Shown here piece after piece: positions 47,610 to 56,503 of a stretch of 64,000 bases of DNA. Both the position numbers and the translations under genes were made by a program. Below the pieces are notes generated by a model, which worked only from the letters and a program-made list of their open reading frames with translations, had not been told where the DNA came from and did no database searches. This DNA comes from Mycobacterium sp. M26 (lineage in GTDB: Bacteria > Actinomycetota > Actinomycetes > Mycobacteriales > Mycobacteriaceae), in assembly GCF_001494595.1 (NCBI RefSeq), contig NZ_LN929908.1, positions 1,277,716 to 1,341,715 on the forward strand, written 5' to 3'. Numbering within the stretch: position 1 is the first letter of the stretch; each line of letters opens with the position of its first letter.

Positions 47610-48982
47610 GACGGCAGCATCACGCCCGGGTTCAGGATTCCCGCCGGGTCAAAGCTGTCCTTGATCCGGCGGAGCAGGGCCAGCTTGGCCGGGTCCTCGA
47701 GTTCGGCGAAATAGCCGGACTTCGCGCGGCCGACCCCGTGCTCGCCGGAGATCGCACCGCCCAGATCCATTCCCAGCGCGAAGATCTCGGTGAGCACTTT
47801 GCTGCGGACTTCGGGGTCCTTGCAGAACAGCACGCCGTGGACGTTGCCGTCACCGGCATGTCCGCAGCCGCTCATCACGGCCCCGGCGGCCTGCGCCAGA
47901 TCGCGCGCCCGGCCGAGGAACTCGGGCATCAATCCCCGTGGCACCACGACGTCGATGATGTCGTCGGCGCCCAGTGCCTTGGCCGTCCAGAACACATTCT
48001 CCCGGGCTTCGATCAGGCGGCGGGCCGAATGTCCCTGCAGCACATAAGCATCCAGTGCTCCCCACTCGCTCAGTGCTTGGCACAGCTGCTCGGCATCCTG
48101 GTCGAGGCGGTCGCTGTGATTGTTCTCCAAAGCCACCACCAGGTAGGCCTCGCACGTCTCCCGAATCCGTTCGGGGATGCCCAGTTCCAGGTCCTCGGCC
48201 GCCGCGATCGCCGTCATCACGGCGCGGTCGATGTACTCGACGATGCTGGGACCCAGCCCGCTGGAGATGATCTTGGGCACGGCCGCCATAACCTGGTCGA
48301 AATCATCGAAGGGGGCCAGCACGGTGGCGCCGTGAGCGAGCCGCGGAACCAGTTTGACGGTCACTTCGGTGACCAGCGCCAGGGTGCCCTCGGAGCCGAT
48401 GATCAGCTGGGTCAGGTCATACCCGGTGGAGATCTTCGACATCTTGCCGCCGGTGCGGATGATCTCGCCGGTGGGCAGCACCGCCTGCAGGCCCAGCACG
48501 TTGTGCCGGGTGACGCCGTACTTGACCGCGCGCATGCCGCCCGCGTTGGTGCCGACATTGCCGCCGACACTGGAGGACAGCTCACCGGGGTACACGGTGT
48601 AGCTCAACCCGACTTCGGCGGTGCGGGCGTCCAGCTCGGTCAACGTGACACCGGGCTGGACCACCGCGACGTGATTGTCGGTGTCGACCTCCAGGACGGC
48701 GTTCATCCGCTCGAACGAGATCAGCAGACCGCCGTCGACCGGTCGCGCCGCGGCGGACAACCCGCAGCCCGATCCGCGTGCGGTGACCGCCAGCCGATGC
48801 TCGGTGGCCACCGCCAGCAGCGCGGCCACCTCCTCGGCGGTGGCCGGTTTGGCGACGAAGCCCGGGCGCTGTGGGGCGACGTTGAGCGCCTCGTCATGGC
48901 AGTAGTCCTCGGAGATCGCCGCACCGGTCAGCAGGTGTGACGGGCCGACGGCGGCGGACAGCTGTGTCGCGAGATCACCCAT
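47606..48982 (-). CDS. FAD-linked oxidase, glycolate/D-lactate dehydrogenase type
   Basis: 458 residues. FAD_binding_4 (PCMH) domain at about 30-220 with YPGELSSSVGGNVGTNAGG, and FAD_oxidase_C domain to the end with GHAGDGNVH and GEHGVGRAK. Such enzymes oxidise D-2-hydroxy acids (glycolate, D-lactate, D-2-hydroxyglutarate) and pass electrons to a carrier. ATG 48982 overlaps the end of the preceding BBE gene by 8 bp, with AAGGA in that gene as ribosome site, so translation is coupled. Substrate not determinable. Confidence 0.92.
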   Translation of the reverse strand: MGDLATQLSAAVGPSHLLTGAAISEDYCHDEALNVAPQRPGFVAKPATAEEVAALLAVATEHRLAVTARGSGCGLSAAARPVDGGLLISFERMNAVLEVDTDNHVAVVQPGVTLTELDARTAEVGLSYTVYPGELSSSVGGNVGTNAGGMRAVKYGVTRHNVLGLQAVLPTGEIIRTGGKMSKISTGYDLTQLIIGSEGTLALVTEVTVKLVPRLAHGATVLAPFDDFDQVMAAVPKIISSGLGPSIVEYIDRAVMTAIAAAEDLELGIPERIRETCEAYLVVALENNHSDRLDQDAEQLCQALSEWGALDAYVLQGHSARRLIEARENVFWTAKALGADDIIDVVVPRGLMPEFLGRARDLAQAAGAVMSGCGHAGDGNVHGVLFCKDPEVRSKVLTEIFALGMDLGGAISGEHGVGRAKSGYFAELEDPAKLALLRRIKDSFDPAGILNPGVMLPS

Positions 48983-50339
48983 GTGCCAGTCCTTGTTCGA
49001 ACCGGAAAACACCGTCCGGGTCATAGGCGGCCTTGACCGCGCGTAGTCGTGCGACGTTCGCTCCCCAGTAGGCGGTCTCCCACTCCGGCATGCCGGCATT
49101 GGGAACGTTCACGTAGGCGCCGTCGGCATACGGGCCTAGTGCCGCACCGAACTCGGCGATCCAGGCCAGGCAGTGGGGCGTCAGGGGATCGTCGGTGGCC
49201 GGGACGCCGCCGCGTCGGCCCCACGCCGCCCCGGGCTCGGCATAAAAGGTGGCGTCACGGTGGGCGAACGCCGAGCCGCCGGTGGGCTCGCTGGTGGTGA
49301 CCGCTCCGCCGAACGCGTTGGTGAAGTAATTGCATTCCGGCGTGGGGGCGCGCGACATGAAGTCGCCGATCACGTCGATGGCGGAAGCGGGGAACGGCTC
49401 GGACATGAACTGCGACAGGAACTTCCAGTTGGCCGGCTCCTCATCGAGCGGGATCTGGAATCCGGCATAGATCTGAGCCCAGTTGGCGGTCTCGGCGGTG
49501 ATCTGCGGTGCGCCCACAGACAGAATCGAGTCCAGCATCTGGGTCGCCTCGTGCTGCGAACCCGCTGCGAGCGCGCCCACGAGCGTGATGTCGGACTGAC
49601 GGATCTCGAGTTGGCTGGTGAGCCGATGGTCGGCGTAGGGTGCGCTGCGTTGCCAGGCGTCGAATACGTCGTGGAGATCGTCCAGGCCCGGCCACCGTGC
49701 GGTGAGGTAGGTGGCCTCGGTCAGCGGGTGAACGGCATAGGTCAACGACGTCACGATCCCGAAATTGCCGTTGCCTGCGCCCCGTAACGCCCAGAGCAGG
49801 TCAGCGTTCTCCGATTCGCTTGCCGTGATCACCGAGGCGCCGCCGTCAGGGGTGGCGATCACGATCTCGGCGGCCAACAGGTTGTCTGATGCCATCCCGA
49901 GCATGCGGGTCAGCAGACCGAAACCGCCGCCGAGCGTGGCACCCACCAGGCCCACGCTGCCTTCGGTGCCCGTCGCCGCGGCCAGGCCGGCCTGGCCGAG
50001 TGCGGTGACTGCTTCGAGCTGGTTGAGTCCGGCTCCTACGGTGGCGGTGCCCGCGGCGGCGTCGATCTGGGCGCCTTTGATACCGCTGACGTCGATGATC
50101 AGGCCGCCGTCGAGACTCGACCAGCCCTCCAGGCAATGCCGGCCACTGCGGATCCGGATCGGCATGCGGTTGTGTCGCGCCCAGGTGAGGGCGTTGACCA
50201 CGTCGGTGGTGTCGGTGCAGAACGCGACGGCCTCGGGATGTTTCGAGTACAGCTGATTCCAGCCGGTGCGGGCGGCGTCGTACTCCGGATCATGCTGGCG
50301 GACAACGTGTCCCGTCAGCCGATCAGTGCTTGAAGACAT
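48975..50339 (-). CDS. Berberine-bridge-enzyme-like FAD oxidase
   Basis: 454 residues. FAD-binding PCMH domain with IRSGRHCLEGWS, whose His corresponds to the 8-alpha-histidyl FAD link, and the TLGGGFGLL region. The Cys that makes the second covalent bond in bicovalent members is replaced (GTEGSVG), so single attachment is expected. The C-terminal BBE motif is present (NVPNAGMPEWETAYWGANVARL). Members oxidise sugars, alcohols or alkaloids. ATG 50339 with GGAG upstream lies inside the permease end, a 17-bp overlap. Confidence 0.9.
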   Translation of the reverse strand: MSSSTDRLTGHVVRQHDPEYDAARTGWNQLYSKHPEAVAFCTDTTDVVNALTWARHNRMPIRIRSGRHCLEGWSSLDGGLIIDVSGIKGAQIDAAAGTATVGAGLNQLEAVTALGQAGLAAATGTEGSVGLVGATLGGGFGLLTRMLGMASDNLLAAEIVIATPDGGASVITASESENADLLWALRGAGNGNFGIVTSLTYAVHPLTEATYLTARWPGLDDLHDVFDAWQRSAPYADHRLTSQLEIRQSDITLVGALAAGSQHEATQMLDSILSVGAPQITAETANWAQIYAGFQIPLDEEPANWKFLSQFMSEPFPASAIDVIGDFMSRAPTPECNYFTNAFGGAVTTSEPTGGSAFAHRDATFYAEPGAAWGRRGGVPATDDPLTPHCLAWIAEFGAALGPYADGAYVNVPNAGMPEWETAYWGANVARLRAVKAAYDPDGVFRFEQGLAHG

Positions 50340-51789
50340 CGGCGTCTCCGGGCTCGGTATCGAGCACTTCACGGTTGGTGAACATCAAATAGGTGAAGTA
50401 GACGCCGCCGACAAGCACGATTCCGATCGCCAGGAGTACCGCTGTCCGGGCCTCCCGGGGGGAGACCAGGATGAACACGACGATCGCCGACCACACCAGT
50501 GCACCGATGGCCACCGGCATCTCGAAACGGCCGATGTCGAAGGCATCCTCCTGACGGCCCAACCGCTTTCGCACCGACAGATAGAGGATGACGATCAACC
50601 CGTAGAGCACCGCGCCGATGAGACCGCCGACCGTCAACAGTTCCAGCAGAGCGTTGCCGGGCACCGCTGCCATCAGGGCGACGCCCAGCACGACGATCAG
50701 CAGCGTCGCCGGAATCGGGGTGTGGGTTTTCGGGCTCACCCGCTGCATGAGCCGGGGTGCGGGGAAGCGGTCGTCGCGGGCCATCGCGAACACCATGCGG
50801 GCACAGGTGGCCAGGGTCACCAGTCCGGCGCCGAAGAAGGCGATCACGATCGCGACCAGAAGTGAGCGTTCCATCACCACACCCAGCTGGTCGCGCAGGA
50901 TCATGGCGACAGGCGAATTGCTGGCGCTCACGCGGGGAATGTCCTTGATGGCAATCGTCAACGCGATCGCGAAGACCAGTCCCAAAACTCCGGCTGCCAC
51001 AACGGATCCCACGATCGCACGCGGAACGCTGCGGAACGGGTCCTTGGCCTCCTCGGCCATGTTGGCCGCGGCGTCGAAACCGACCAGCGTGGCGATCCCC
51101 ATGATCATCGCGGCCATCAAGCCGCCACCGATCGAGAAGTAGTCGGCGGCGCCGTCTGCCACACCGCGCGAGGCGAGGTTGCCGGCCGAGCCGCCACCGG
51201 TGATGGCAACGGCGACGAAGAGCGCGATCGTCAGGACGACGACGATCGTCAGCTCCAAACCCACTGCGGCCGAGGTGATCAGGCCGACGATACGGGTGGA
51301 AGCGATCACCAGGATGGCCTGGGCGAGCAGCATGCCGACGGTGATCAGCCTGGCTGTCGTCTGGTTCTCTGCCATGCCCAGCAGGGGCATGAGAGCGGTG
51401 TTGGCCAGCGCGTTATCGACGGCGGCCACCCCGATGACCAGGTAGCAGAAGCTCAACCACCCGAAGAACCAGCCGATCTTCGGATTGGCCAGCCGCGAAG
51501 CCCATTGGTAGGACGAGCCGCTGAGCGGGATGCGGGCGGCGAATTGCGCGATCACCAGCGCGATCAACGTCTGGCCCACCGCCACGATCGGCCACAGCCA
51601 GATGCCGACCGGTCCCGAGTTCTTCAACACGTCGTCATAGGTGCCGAAGATGCCGACCGCGACCGAGATGAACGCGAACGAGACGGCGAAGACTTGGAAC
51701 GAGCCCAGCGTCCGCTGGAGTTCGGGTTCGTAGCCGCAGTCTTCGCACAACGCGTCGGCGTCATGCGAGTCCGGCGAAACCTGCGTCAT
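50323..51789 (-). CDS. APC-superfamily amino acid/amine permease
   Basis: 488 residues, twelve membrane segments, no signal peptide. The first part FGTYDDVLKNSGPVGIW and the FDAAANMAEEAKDPFRSVPRAI loop match GABA/choline-type APC carriers (bacterial Bat1-like group). The N terminus holds Cys and acidic residues (ALCEDCGYEPELQR). First gene of the three-gene overlapping operon; its solute may be the substrate, or precursor, of the two oxidases. ATG 51789 with GGTGGGG upstream; a GTG 12 bp earlier is possible. Confidence 0.88.
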   Translation of the reverse strand: MTQVSPDSHDADALCEDCGYEPELQRTLGSFQVFAVSFAFISVAVGIFGTYDDVLKNSGPVGIWLWPIVAVGQTLIALVIAQFAARIPLSGSSYQWASRLANPKIGWFFGWLSFCYLVIGVAAVDNALANTALMPLLGMAENQTTARLITVGMLLAQAILVIASTRIVGLITSAAVGLELTIVVVLTIALFVAVAITGGGSAGNLASRGVADGAADYFSIGGGLMAAMIMGIATLVGFDAAANMAEEAKDPFRSVPRAIVGSVVAAGVLGLVFAIALTIAIKDIPRVSASNSPVAMILRDQLGVVMERSLLVAIVIAFFGAGLVTLATCARMVFAMARDDRFPAPRLMQRVSPKTHTPIPATLLIVVLGVALMAAVPGNALLELLTVGGLIGAVLYGLIVILYLSVRKRLGRQEDAFDIGRFEMPVAIGALVWSAIVVFILVSPREARTAVLLAIGIVLVGGVYFTYLMFTNREVLDTEPGDADVFKH

Positions 51790-51870
51790 TGACCACCCCA
51801 CCTTCGTCGCCCCCGACGGTGTGAATGTAGTGGCTGGGGTGAGGTGCTGTTCAGTTATCGAGGTATTGGG

Positions 51871-52971
51871 TCAGCTCGCGCCGGCAGCGATGGCCTCGTC
51901 GACTTCGTGGACCCGGGCCGTCATCTCGGCGTGCGCCTTGTCCAACTGCTCGGCCTGATCCTCGTCGGCCTTCATCAGACCGTCGATGTCGAAGCCGGCC
52001 ATATCGTGAACACCCATGTCGCGGAAGGCTTTTTGCACCTTGTCGCCCCACAGGCCGATGTCCTTGACGATCGGCACGATGCGACTGAACAGGTGTGAGC
52101 GGAACTGGATCATCAGTGGCGAATTGTCCACCCACTCGGAGCACTGCTTGACGTCCATACCGAGGGTGGCCCATACCTCTTCGCCGCGGAACCGGTCACG
52201 CATCAGATAGCAGGCGTCGACCACGAACTCCTCACGGTCGGCCCGCTCGGCGTCGGACAGCGCGGAGTAGTAGTCCTTGAGCGAGATGCGACCGAAGGCG
52301 ACGTGGCGCGCCTCGTCCTGCATCACGTAGGCCAGCAGTTGTTTGGCCAGGGAGTCCTGCGCGGCCATATCGCGCATCACCCCGAAGGCGGCCAGTGCCA
52401 GCCCTTCGATGAGGACCTGCATGCCGAGATAGGGCACATCCCAGCGCGAGTCGTGCAGGGTGTCCTCGAGCAGTGCGGTCAGGTGCGTATTGATCGGGTA
52501 GGCCATCTCGACCTTGTCCTGCAGGAACCGGCCGAACGCCTCGACGTGGCGTGCCTCATCCATGGTTTGGGTGGCCGCATAGAACTTGGCATCCAGATCC
52601 GGCACCACCTCGACGATCTTGGCGGCGCACACCATCGCACCCTGCTCCCCGTGCAGGAACTGCGAGATCTGCCAGGCCTGGAAGTGCCGGCGCATCTCCG
52701 CCTGCCGCGCCGCGTCGGCCGCCTCCCACATCGGGCTGCCGAAGAGTGGATGGAACTCGGTGGGCAGCGCCACCGGGTTGTCCGGGTCGACCTCCTGGGA
52801 CCAGTCGATGCGGGACTGCGCGTCCCACTGTTTGTCCTTGCCTTTTTGGTACAGGGACAGCAGGCGGGCCCGGCCCTCGTCGTACTCCCAGGTGAAGCGC
52901 GCCTCGCCGGTGCTGGGCACCTCCCACGAGTAGGGGTCGGGAACCCCGGTGTAGATGTCTTTCGTGGTCAT
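51871..52971 (-). CDS. Ferritin-like diiron protein
   Basis: 366 residues, largely helical. Two DEARH motifs (MDEARHVEAFGRF near 140 and QDEARHVAFGRI near 223) plus EQGAM near 108 and IEGLALAAFG form a four-helix diiron carboxylate site. N-terminal extension of about 80 residues is Trp-rich. Length and motifs resemble uncharacterised mycobacterial ferritin-like proteins and AurF-type N-oxygenases rather than ribonucleotide reductase; reaction unknown. ATG 52971 with AAAGGGGG eight bases upstream. No obvious operon partner. Confidence 0.8.
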   Translation of the reverse strand: MTTKDIYTGVPDPYSWEVPSTGEARFTWEYDEGRARLLSLYQKGKDKQWDAQSRIDWSQEVDPDNPVALPTEFHPLFGSPMWEAADAARQAEMRRHFQAWQISQFLHGEQGAMVCAAKIVEVVPDLDAKFYAATQTMDEARHVEAFGRFLQDKVEMAYPINTHLTALLEDTLHDSRWDVPYLGMQVLIEGLALAAFGVMRDMAAQDSLAKQLLAYVMQDEARHVAFGRISLKDYYSALSDAERADREEFVVDACYLMRDRFRGEEVWATLGMDVKQCSEWVDNSPLMIQFRSHLFSRIVPIVKDIGLWGDKVQKAFRDMGVHDMAGFDIDGLMKADEDQAEQLDKAHAEMTARVHEVDEAIAAGAS

Positions 52972-53111
52972 GTGCTGCCCCCTTTGGCTGCGGAGTCGTC
53001 AGGTGACGAACATCACAATCGTTACAGCGGCCGTCGGTGAGGTCAACACTGACGGACCTGTCAATTAACGATCATTTCCGCGGGGCAAGAGTCAGTACAC
53101 GACTACTGCAA

Positions 53112-53861
53112 TCAGTTGCGAATGAGGAACCCGTTGGGGGCGAAGGTGAAGCCGAATTTGTTCTCACGCTCGACGTCGTGGGTGTAGTCGTCGGGGAACT
53201 CCGCCTCATATGCCTCGATGGCCTCGTAGGGTCCCGGGCCCCAGCCCGGCAGGACCGGGTGGCCGTTGACGATCGAATCCTCGACAAGCAGGTAATCGCC
53301 CGAGCTGAGCAGGGGGCGTAGCAGCTTCATCTCGCCCAGGACGTGGTCTTTGGTGTGGTCACTATCCAGGATTGCGAAGATCGGACCCGGGTACTCGTTC
53401 TTCAGGCTCAGGATTTGCTCGGCGATCTTCGGATCGGTCGATGACGCCTCCACGAACAGGATGTCGGGGTCCTTGCGCGCGGCCGGATCCAGTGGCTTGT
53501 GGGTGATGTCAACTGAGAGCACTTTGAACGGCCGGCCGATCTGGCGCATCACGCTGGCAAAGAACAACGCGGAGCCGCCCTGGTTGCTGCCGAACTCGAT
53601 GACGAGTGACGGCTTCACCTGGACCAGGATCTCCTGGTAGTTCCACATGTCGCTGACGGACTTCCAGGTGGTGACGCCCATCCAGCTGGTTTTCCGCCAG
53701 ACGAAGGTGTTGTAGTACCACTTGTTGTATTCCTCCGGCTCCGCGCCGGTCGGTTGATACATGAAGATGGCGAACGCAGATCGAGCCACGCTCCGCACTG
53801 ACTTCAGCGTCGTTTTGAATACATTTGGACGCTTGGCGGTCCCAGCGTTGAGCACGGTCAA
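53112..53861 (-). CDS. CmcI-family SAM-dependent O-methyltransferase (Rv2959c-like)
   Basis: 249 residues. VIEFGSNQGGSALFF is the SAM-binding glycine region, followed by LSVDITH and FAILDSDHTKDHV with the metal-binding acidic residues. Sequence is close throughout to Rv2959c, the rhamnosyl O-methyltransferase of phenolic glycolipids, including the last segment ENKFGF and FLIRN. The same activity on another mycobacterial glycolipid is likely but no sugar gene is nearby. The start is TTG 53861, with GGAGGAAA six bases upstream; GTG 53855 is the alternative. Confidence 0.88.
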   Translation of the reverse strand: MTVLNAGTAKRPNVFKTTLKSVRSVARSAFAIFMYQPTGAEPEEYNKWYYNTFVWRKTSWMGVTTWKSVSDMWNYQEILVQVKPSLVIEFGSNQGGSALFFASVMRQIGRPFKVLSVDITHKPLDPAARKDPDILFVEASSTDPKIAEQILSLKNEYPGPIFAILDSDHTKDHVLGEMKLLRPLLSSGDYLLVEDSIVNGHPVLPGWGPGPYEAIEAYEAEFPDDYTHDVERENKFGFTFAPNGFLIRN

Positions 53862-54040
53862 CTGCGCTTTCCTCCCGTGTGTTCAGCACCCCTCGGACTG
53901 ACAACGGTTTTCCTACCATAGGTCCGTATTGTTGCCTTCATTGTTTGCCCGTTCTACCCAAAGTGGACAAATGGCAAGCCGGATCCGGTTCGCATTGCGG
54001 ATCTCGCCTGAGGGAAAAGGGGGAGTTGTGTGCAGAAACA

Positions 54041-54070
54041 CGAAGACCCCGCCCGGGGGCGGGGTCTTCG
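54041..54070 (-). terminator. Intrinsic terminator of tRNA-Lys
   Basis: Arms 54041-54054 and 54057-54070 are perfectly complementary over 14 bp with a 2-base apex, immediately downstream of the tRNA on the minus strand, followed by a short T-rich stretch. Confidence 0.85.
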
Positions 54071-54077
54071 TGGATTG

Positions 54078-54150
<73 letters not shown>

Positions 54151-54312
54151 GTGAACTGCGTCGATGACTTTAACAGGCCAGTAGCCGTAGTGAGAAATCC
54201 CCTCGATGACGGCTTGACGGCAGCCGCTGACCTGCGCGGTCGCCACCAGGCGATCGCAGCCCCTAGACTGAAGATTCCCAGCTTTTACACAGCTAGCGAG
54301 GTAGTCCCCGGT

Positions 54313-55530
54313 ATGTGGCAGGTCGGCTCGGCAACCCCCGCACGATCGCGGGTCCGGTTGTTCGTGCTCGCCCTCATTCCCGCTCTGCTGTTAGTCCTGA
54401 GCGCCTGTGGCAGTGACCCGGCGCCGCCGCCGGTGAAGGTGATCGCCGACAAGGGCACCCCGTTTGGGGACCTCCTCATTCCCCAGCTGGCTGCGTCGGT
54501 CAAAGACGGTGCGGTCGACGTCGCGGTGGACAAGCCGGTCACGATCACGGCCACCGGCGGTGTGCTGGGTTCGGTGACGATGGTCAACGAGTCGGGCACG
54601 GAGGTGACCGGACAGCTCAGCCCGGACGGCGTGACGTGGAAGACCACCGAGCCGCTGGGCTACAACAAGAGCTACACGCTGAGCGCGCGGTCGCTGGGTC
54701 TTGGCGGTGTCACCACCGAGAAGCTCACCTTCGAGACGCAGTCGCCGGAAAACCTCACGATGCCGTATCTGTTGCCCGGCGACGGCGAGGTCGTCGGTGT
54801 CGGCCAGCCGATCGCGGTGCGGTTCGACGAGAACATCCCCAACCGCGCGGCCGCCGAGCGGGCGATCAAGGTGACCACCGATCCACCGGTCGAGGGTGCG
54901 TTCTACTGGCTCAACAACCGCGAAGTGCGTTGGCGCCCAGCGAACTACTGGAAGCCCGGCACGAAGATCGACGTCGCGGTCAACACCTACGGGGTGGATC
55001 TGGGTGACGGGCTGTTCGGCCAGGAGAACCTGACGACCCACTTCACCATCGGTGATGAGGTGATCGCGACCGCCGACGACAACACCAAGACGCTGACCAT
55101 CCGGCAGAACGGCGAGGTCATCAAGACCATGCCGATCTCGATGGGCAAGAACAGCACGCCCACCAACAACGGCGTCTACATCATCGGTGACCGTTTCTCA
55201 CACATGATCATGGACTCGTCGACCTATGGCGTTCCCTCCAACTCGCCCAACGGTTATCGCACCGAGGTCGACTTCGCCACCCAGATGTCCTACAGCGGCA
55301 TCTACGTGCATTCCGCGCCGTGGTCGGTCGGTAGCCAGGGCTACTCCAACGTCAGCCACGGCTGCCTCAACGTCAGCCCGAGCAATGCACAGTGGTTCTT
55401 CAACAACACCAAGCGCGGCGACATCGTCGAGGTGATCAACACCGTCGGCTCCACGCTGCCGGGCACCGACGGCCTGGGCGACTGGAACATCCCATGGCCG
55501 CAGTGGAAGGCCGGCAACGCCAACACGTAA
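54313..55530 (+). CDS. ldtB: L,D-transpeptidase (LdtMt2 / LdtB type)
   Basis: 405 residues. Lipobox LLVLSACGS makes it a lipoprotein; then two Ig-like domains (about 45-245) and the YkuD catalytic domain with [11 protein letters not shown], containing the catalytic Cys. The ending [17 protein letters not shown] matches LdtMt2. It makes 3-3 cross-links in peptidoglycan at the outer face of the membrane and is inactivated by carbapenems. ATG 54313 precedes the signal peptide directly; the frame is open to 54151 but that part is non-homologous and starts in the tRNA. A degraded partial copy lies at 56294. Confidence 0.96.
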   Translation: MWQVGSATPARSRVRLFVLALIPALLLVLSACGSDPAPPPVKVIADKGTPFGDLLIPQLAASVKDGAVDVAVDKPVTITATGGVLGSVTMVNESGTEVTGQLSPDGVTWKTTEPLGYNKSYTLSARSLGLGGVTTEKLTFETQSPENLTMPYLLPGDGEVVGVGQPIAVRFDENIPNRAAAERAIKVTTDPPVEGAFYWLNNREVRWRPANYWKPGTKIDVAVNTYGVDLGDGLFGQENLTTHFTIGDEVIATADDNTKTLTIRQNGEVIKTMPISMGKNSTPTNNGVYIIGDRFSHMIMDSSTYGVPSNSPNGYRTEVDFATQMSYSGIYVHSAPWSVGSQGYSNVSHGCLNVSPSNAQWFFNNTKRGDIVEVINTVGSTLPGTDGLGDWNIPWPQWKAGNANT

Positions 55531-55535
55531 GCGGC

Positions 55536-56192
55536 TCAGCGAACGTAGTTGCCCAGCGCCCAGCTTCGCTTGCCCGGGGGTTCCATCGTGTCCACCCGCC
55601 GGCCGTCCTTGAACATCTCCACCTGGCGGAGCACGCCTGCATCGATGGCCTCGGTCCAGGCCCGGTAGGGACCCTCGCCCCAGCTCAACCATGGGGTGAG
55701 GTCGTCCATCACCACTGCCGTCGACTCGCTGCAGCACAACCGCATGTTCGCGACGTCGGCCTGGGCGACGTCGTAGGCGTGGCCGCCATCGATGAACGCG
55801 AGGTCGAACCTGACGTCCGGATTCGCTCTGTGATACTCCGGCACCGTGATCGTGGAGTCGCCGGTGATCAGCGTATGACGGCCTGGGAATTTCTGGTCGA
55901 TCAGCTTCTTCGCCGTGCGGCTGTACGCGTGCTCACCGAGGTCGAAGGACACGACCTCGATCTCGGGGTGCGCGCTGAGAAACGCAAAGCTGGAAAAGCC
56001 GGCGTTGAACCCGATCTCCCCGACCAGTCGGGCGCCGGTGTCCTGCGCGAGGTTGGCCAGGTACAGCAGTTCTTCGGTGGAGGTCGAACCCTCGAGCGGA
56101 GGACGGCCTCGCAACCACAGGTGCCGCACGATCTCTCGGCGCATCTTCCGAATGTCAGCGCTAGTGAGGTGTAGCGACGGCGCGCTTGTCAT
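55536..56192 (-). CDS. Class I SAM-dependent methyltransferase (Methyltransf_24 type)
   Basis: 218 residues. VGEIGFNAGFSSFAFLS is the SAM-binding loop, VVSFDLGEH follows, and FDLAFIDGGHAYD is the usual post-motif acidic strand of this family. Substrate unknown. ATG 56192 with GGGGGAAC upstream is preferred; 18 further residues upstream are possible. It converges on ldtB with a 5-bp gap, and the ldtB remnant lies just behind its start. Confidence 0.82.
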   Translation of the reverse strand: MTSAPSLHLTSADIRKMRREIVRHLWLRGRPPLEGSTSTEELLYLANLAQDTGARLVGEIGFNAGFSSFAFLSAHPEIEVVSFDLGEHAYSRTAKKLIDQKFPGRHTLITGDSTITVPEYHRANPDVRFDLAFIDGGHAYDVAQADVANMRLCCSESTAVVMDDLTPWLSWGEGPYRAWTEAIDAGVLRQVEMFKDGRRVDTMEPPGKRSWALGNYVR

Positions 56193-56293
56193 AACAGTTC
56201 CCCCGAACAATAGATGTGAGCCAGCGACTCTTGGTGCGCGAGGCATCGTGACGCGTGCCGCGACTTCGACCCCCCGAGACGCCGATTCTACAA

Positions 56294-56486
56294 GCCGATC
56301 TCGATGGGCAAGAAGAGAACGCTCACCAACAACGGCGTGTACATCATCGGTGACCGCTTCTCACACATGATCATTCGCCGCCCAGATGCCCTAACCTCAG
56401 CCCGAGCAATGCGCAGTGGTTCTTCAACAACACCAAGCGCGGCGACATCGTCGAGGCAGTGAAGGGCCGGCAACGGCAACGGCTGA
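56294..56486 (+). pseudogene. Remnant of a second ldtB copy
   Basis: Three short blocks match ldtB in order: 56294-56373 resembles 55132-55211, 56391-56456 resembles about 55372-55437, and 56457-56486 resembles 55501-55530. Two internal deletions, of about 160 and 60 bp, remove most of the catalytic domain including the region just before the active Cys motif. No intact frame or start remains. Confidence 0.85.
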
Positions 56487-56503
56487 CGTTCGTCAGACCT
56501 GGA

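Noticed and set aside
53862..54040. A small gene or riboswitch between the methyltransferase and tRNA-Lys
   Set aside because: No frame with a ribosome site and no convincing structure apart from the tRNA terminator.
56281..56503. A short functional L,D-transpeptidase or leader peptide gene
   Set aside because: The blocks match ldtB with internal deletions and frame breaks, leaving no catalytic motif; it is a remnant.
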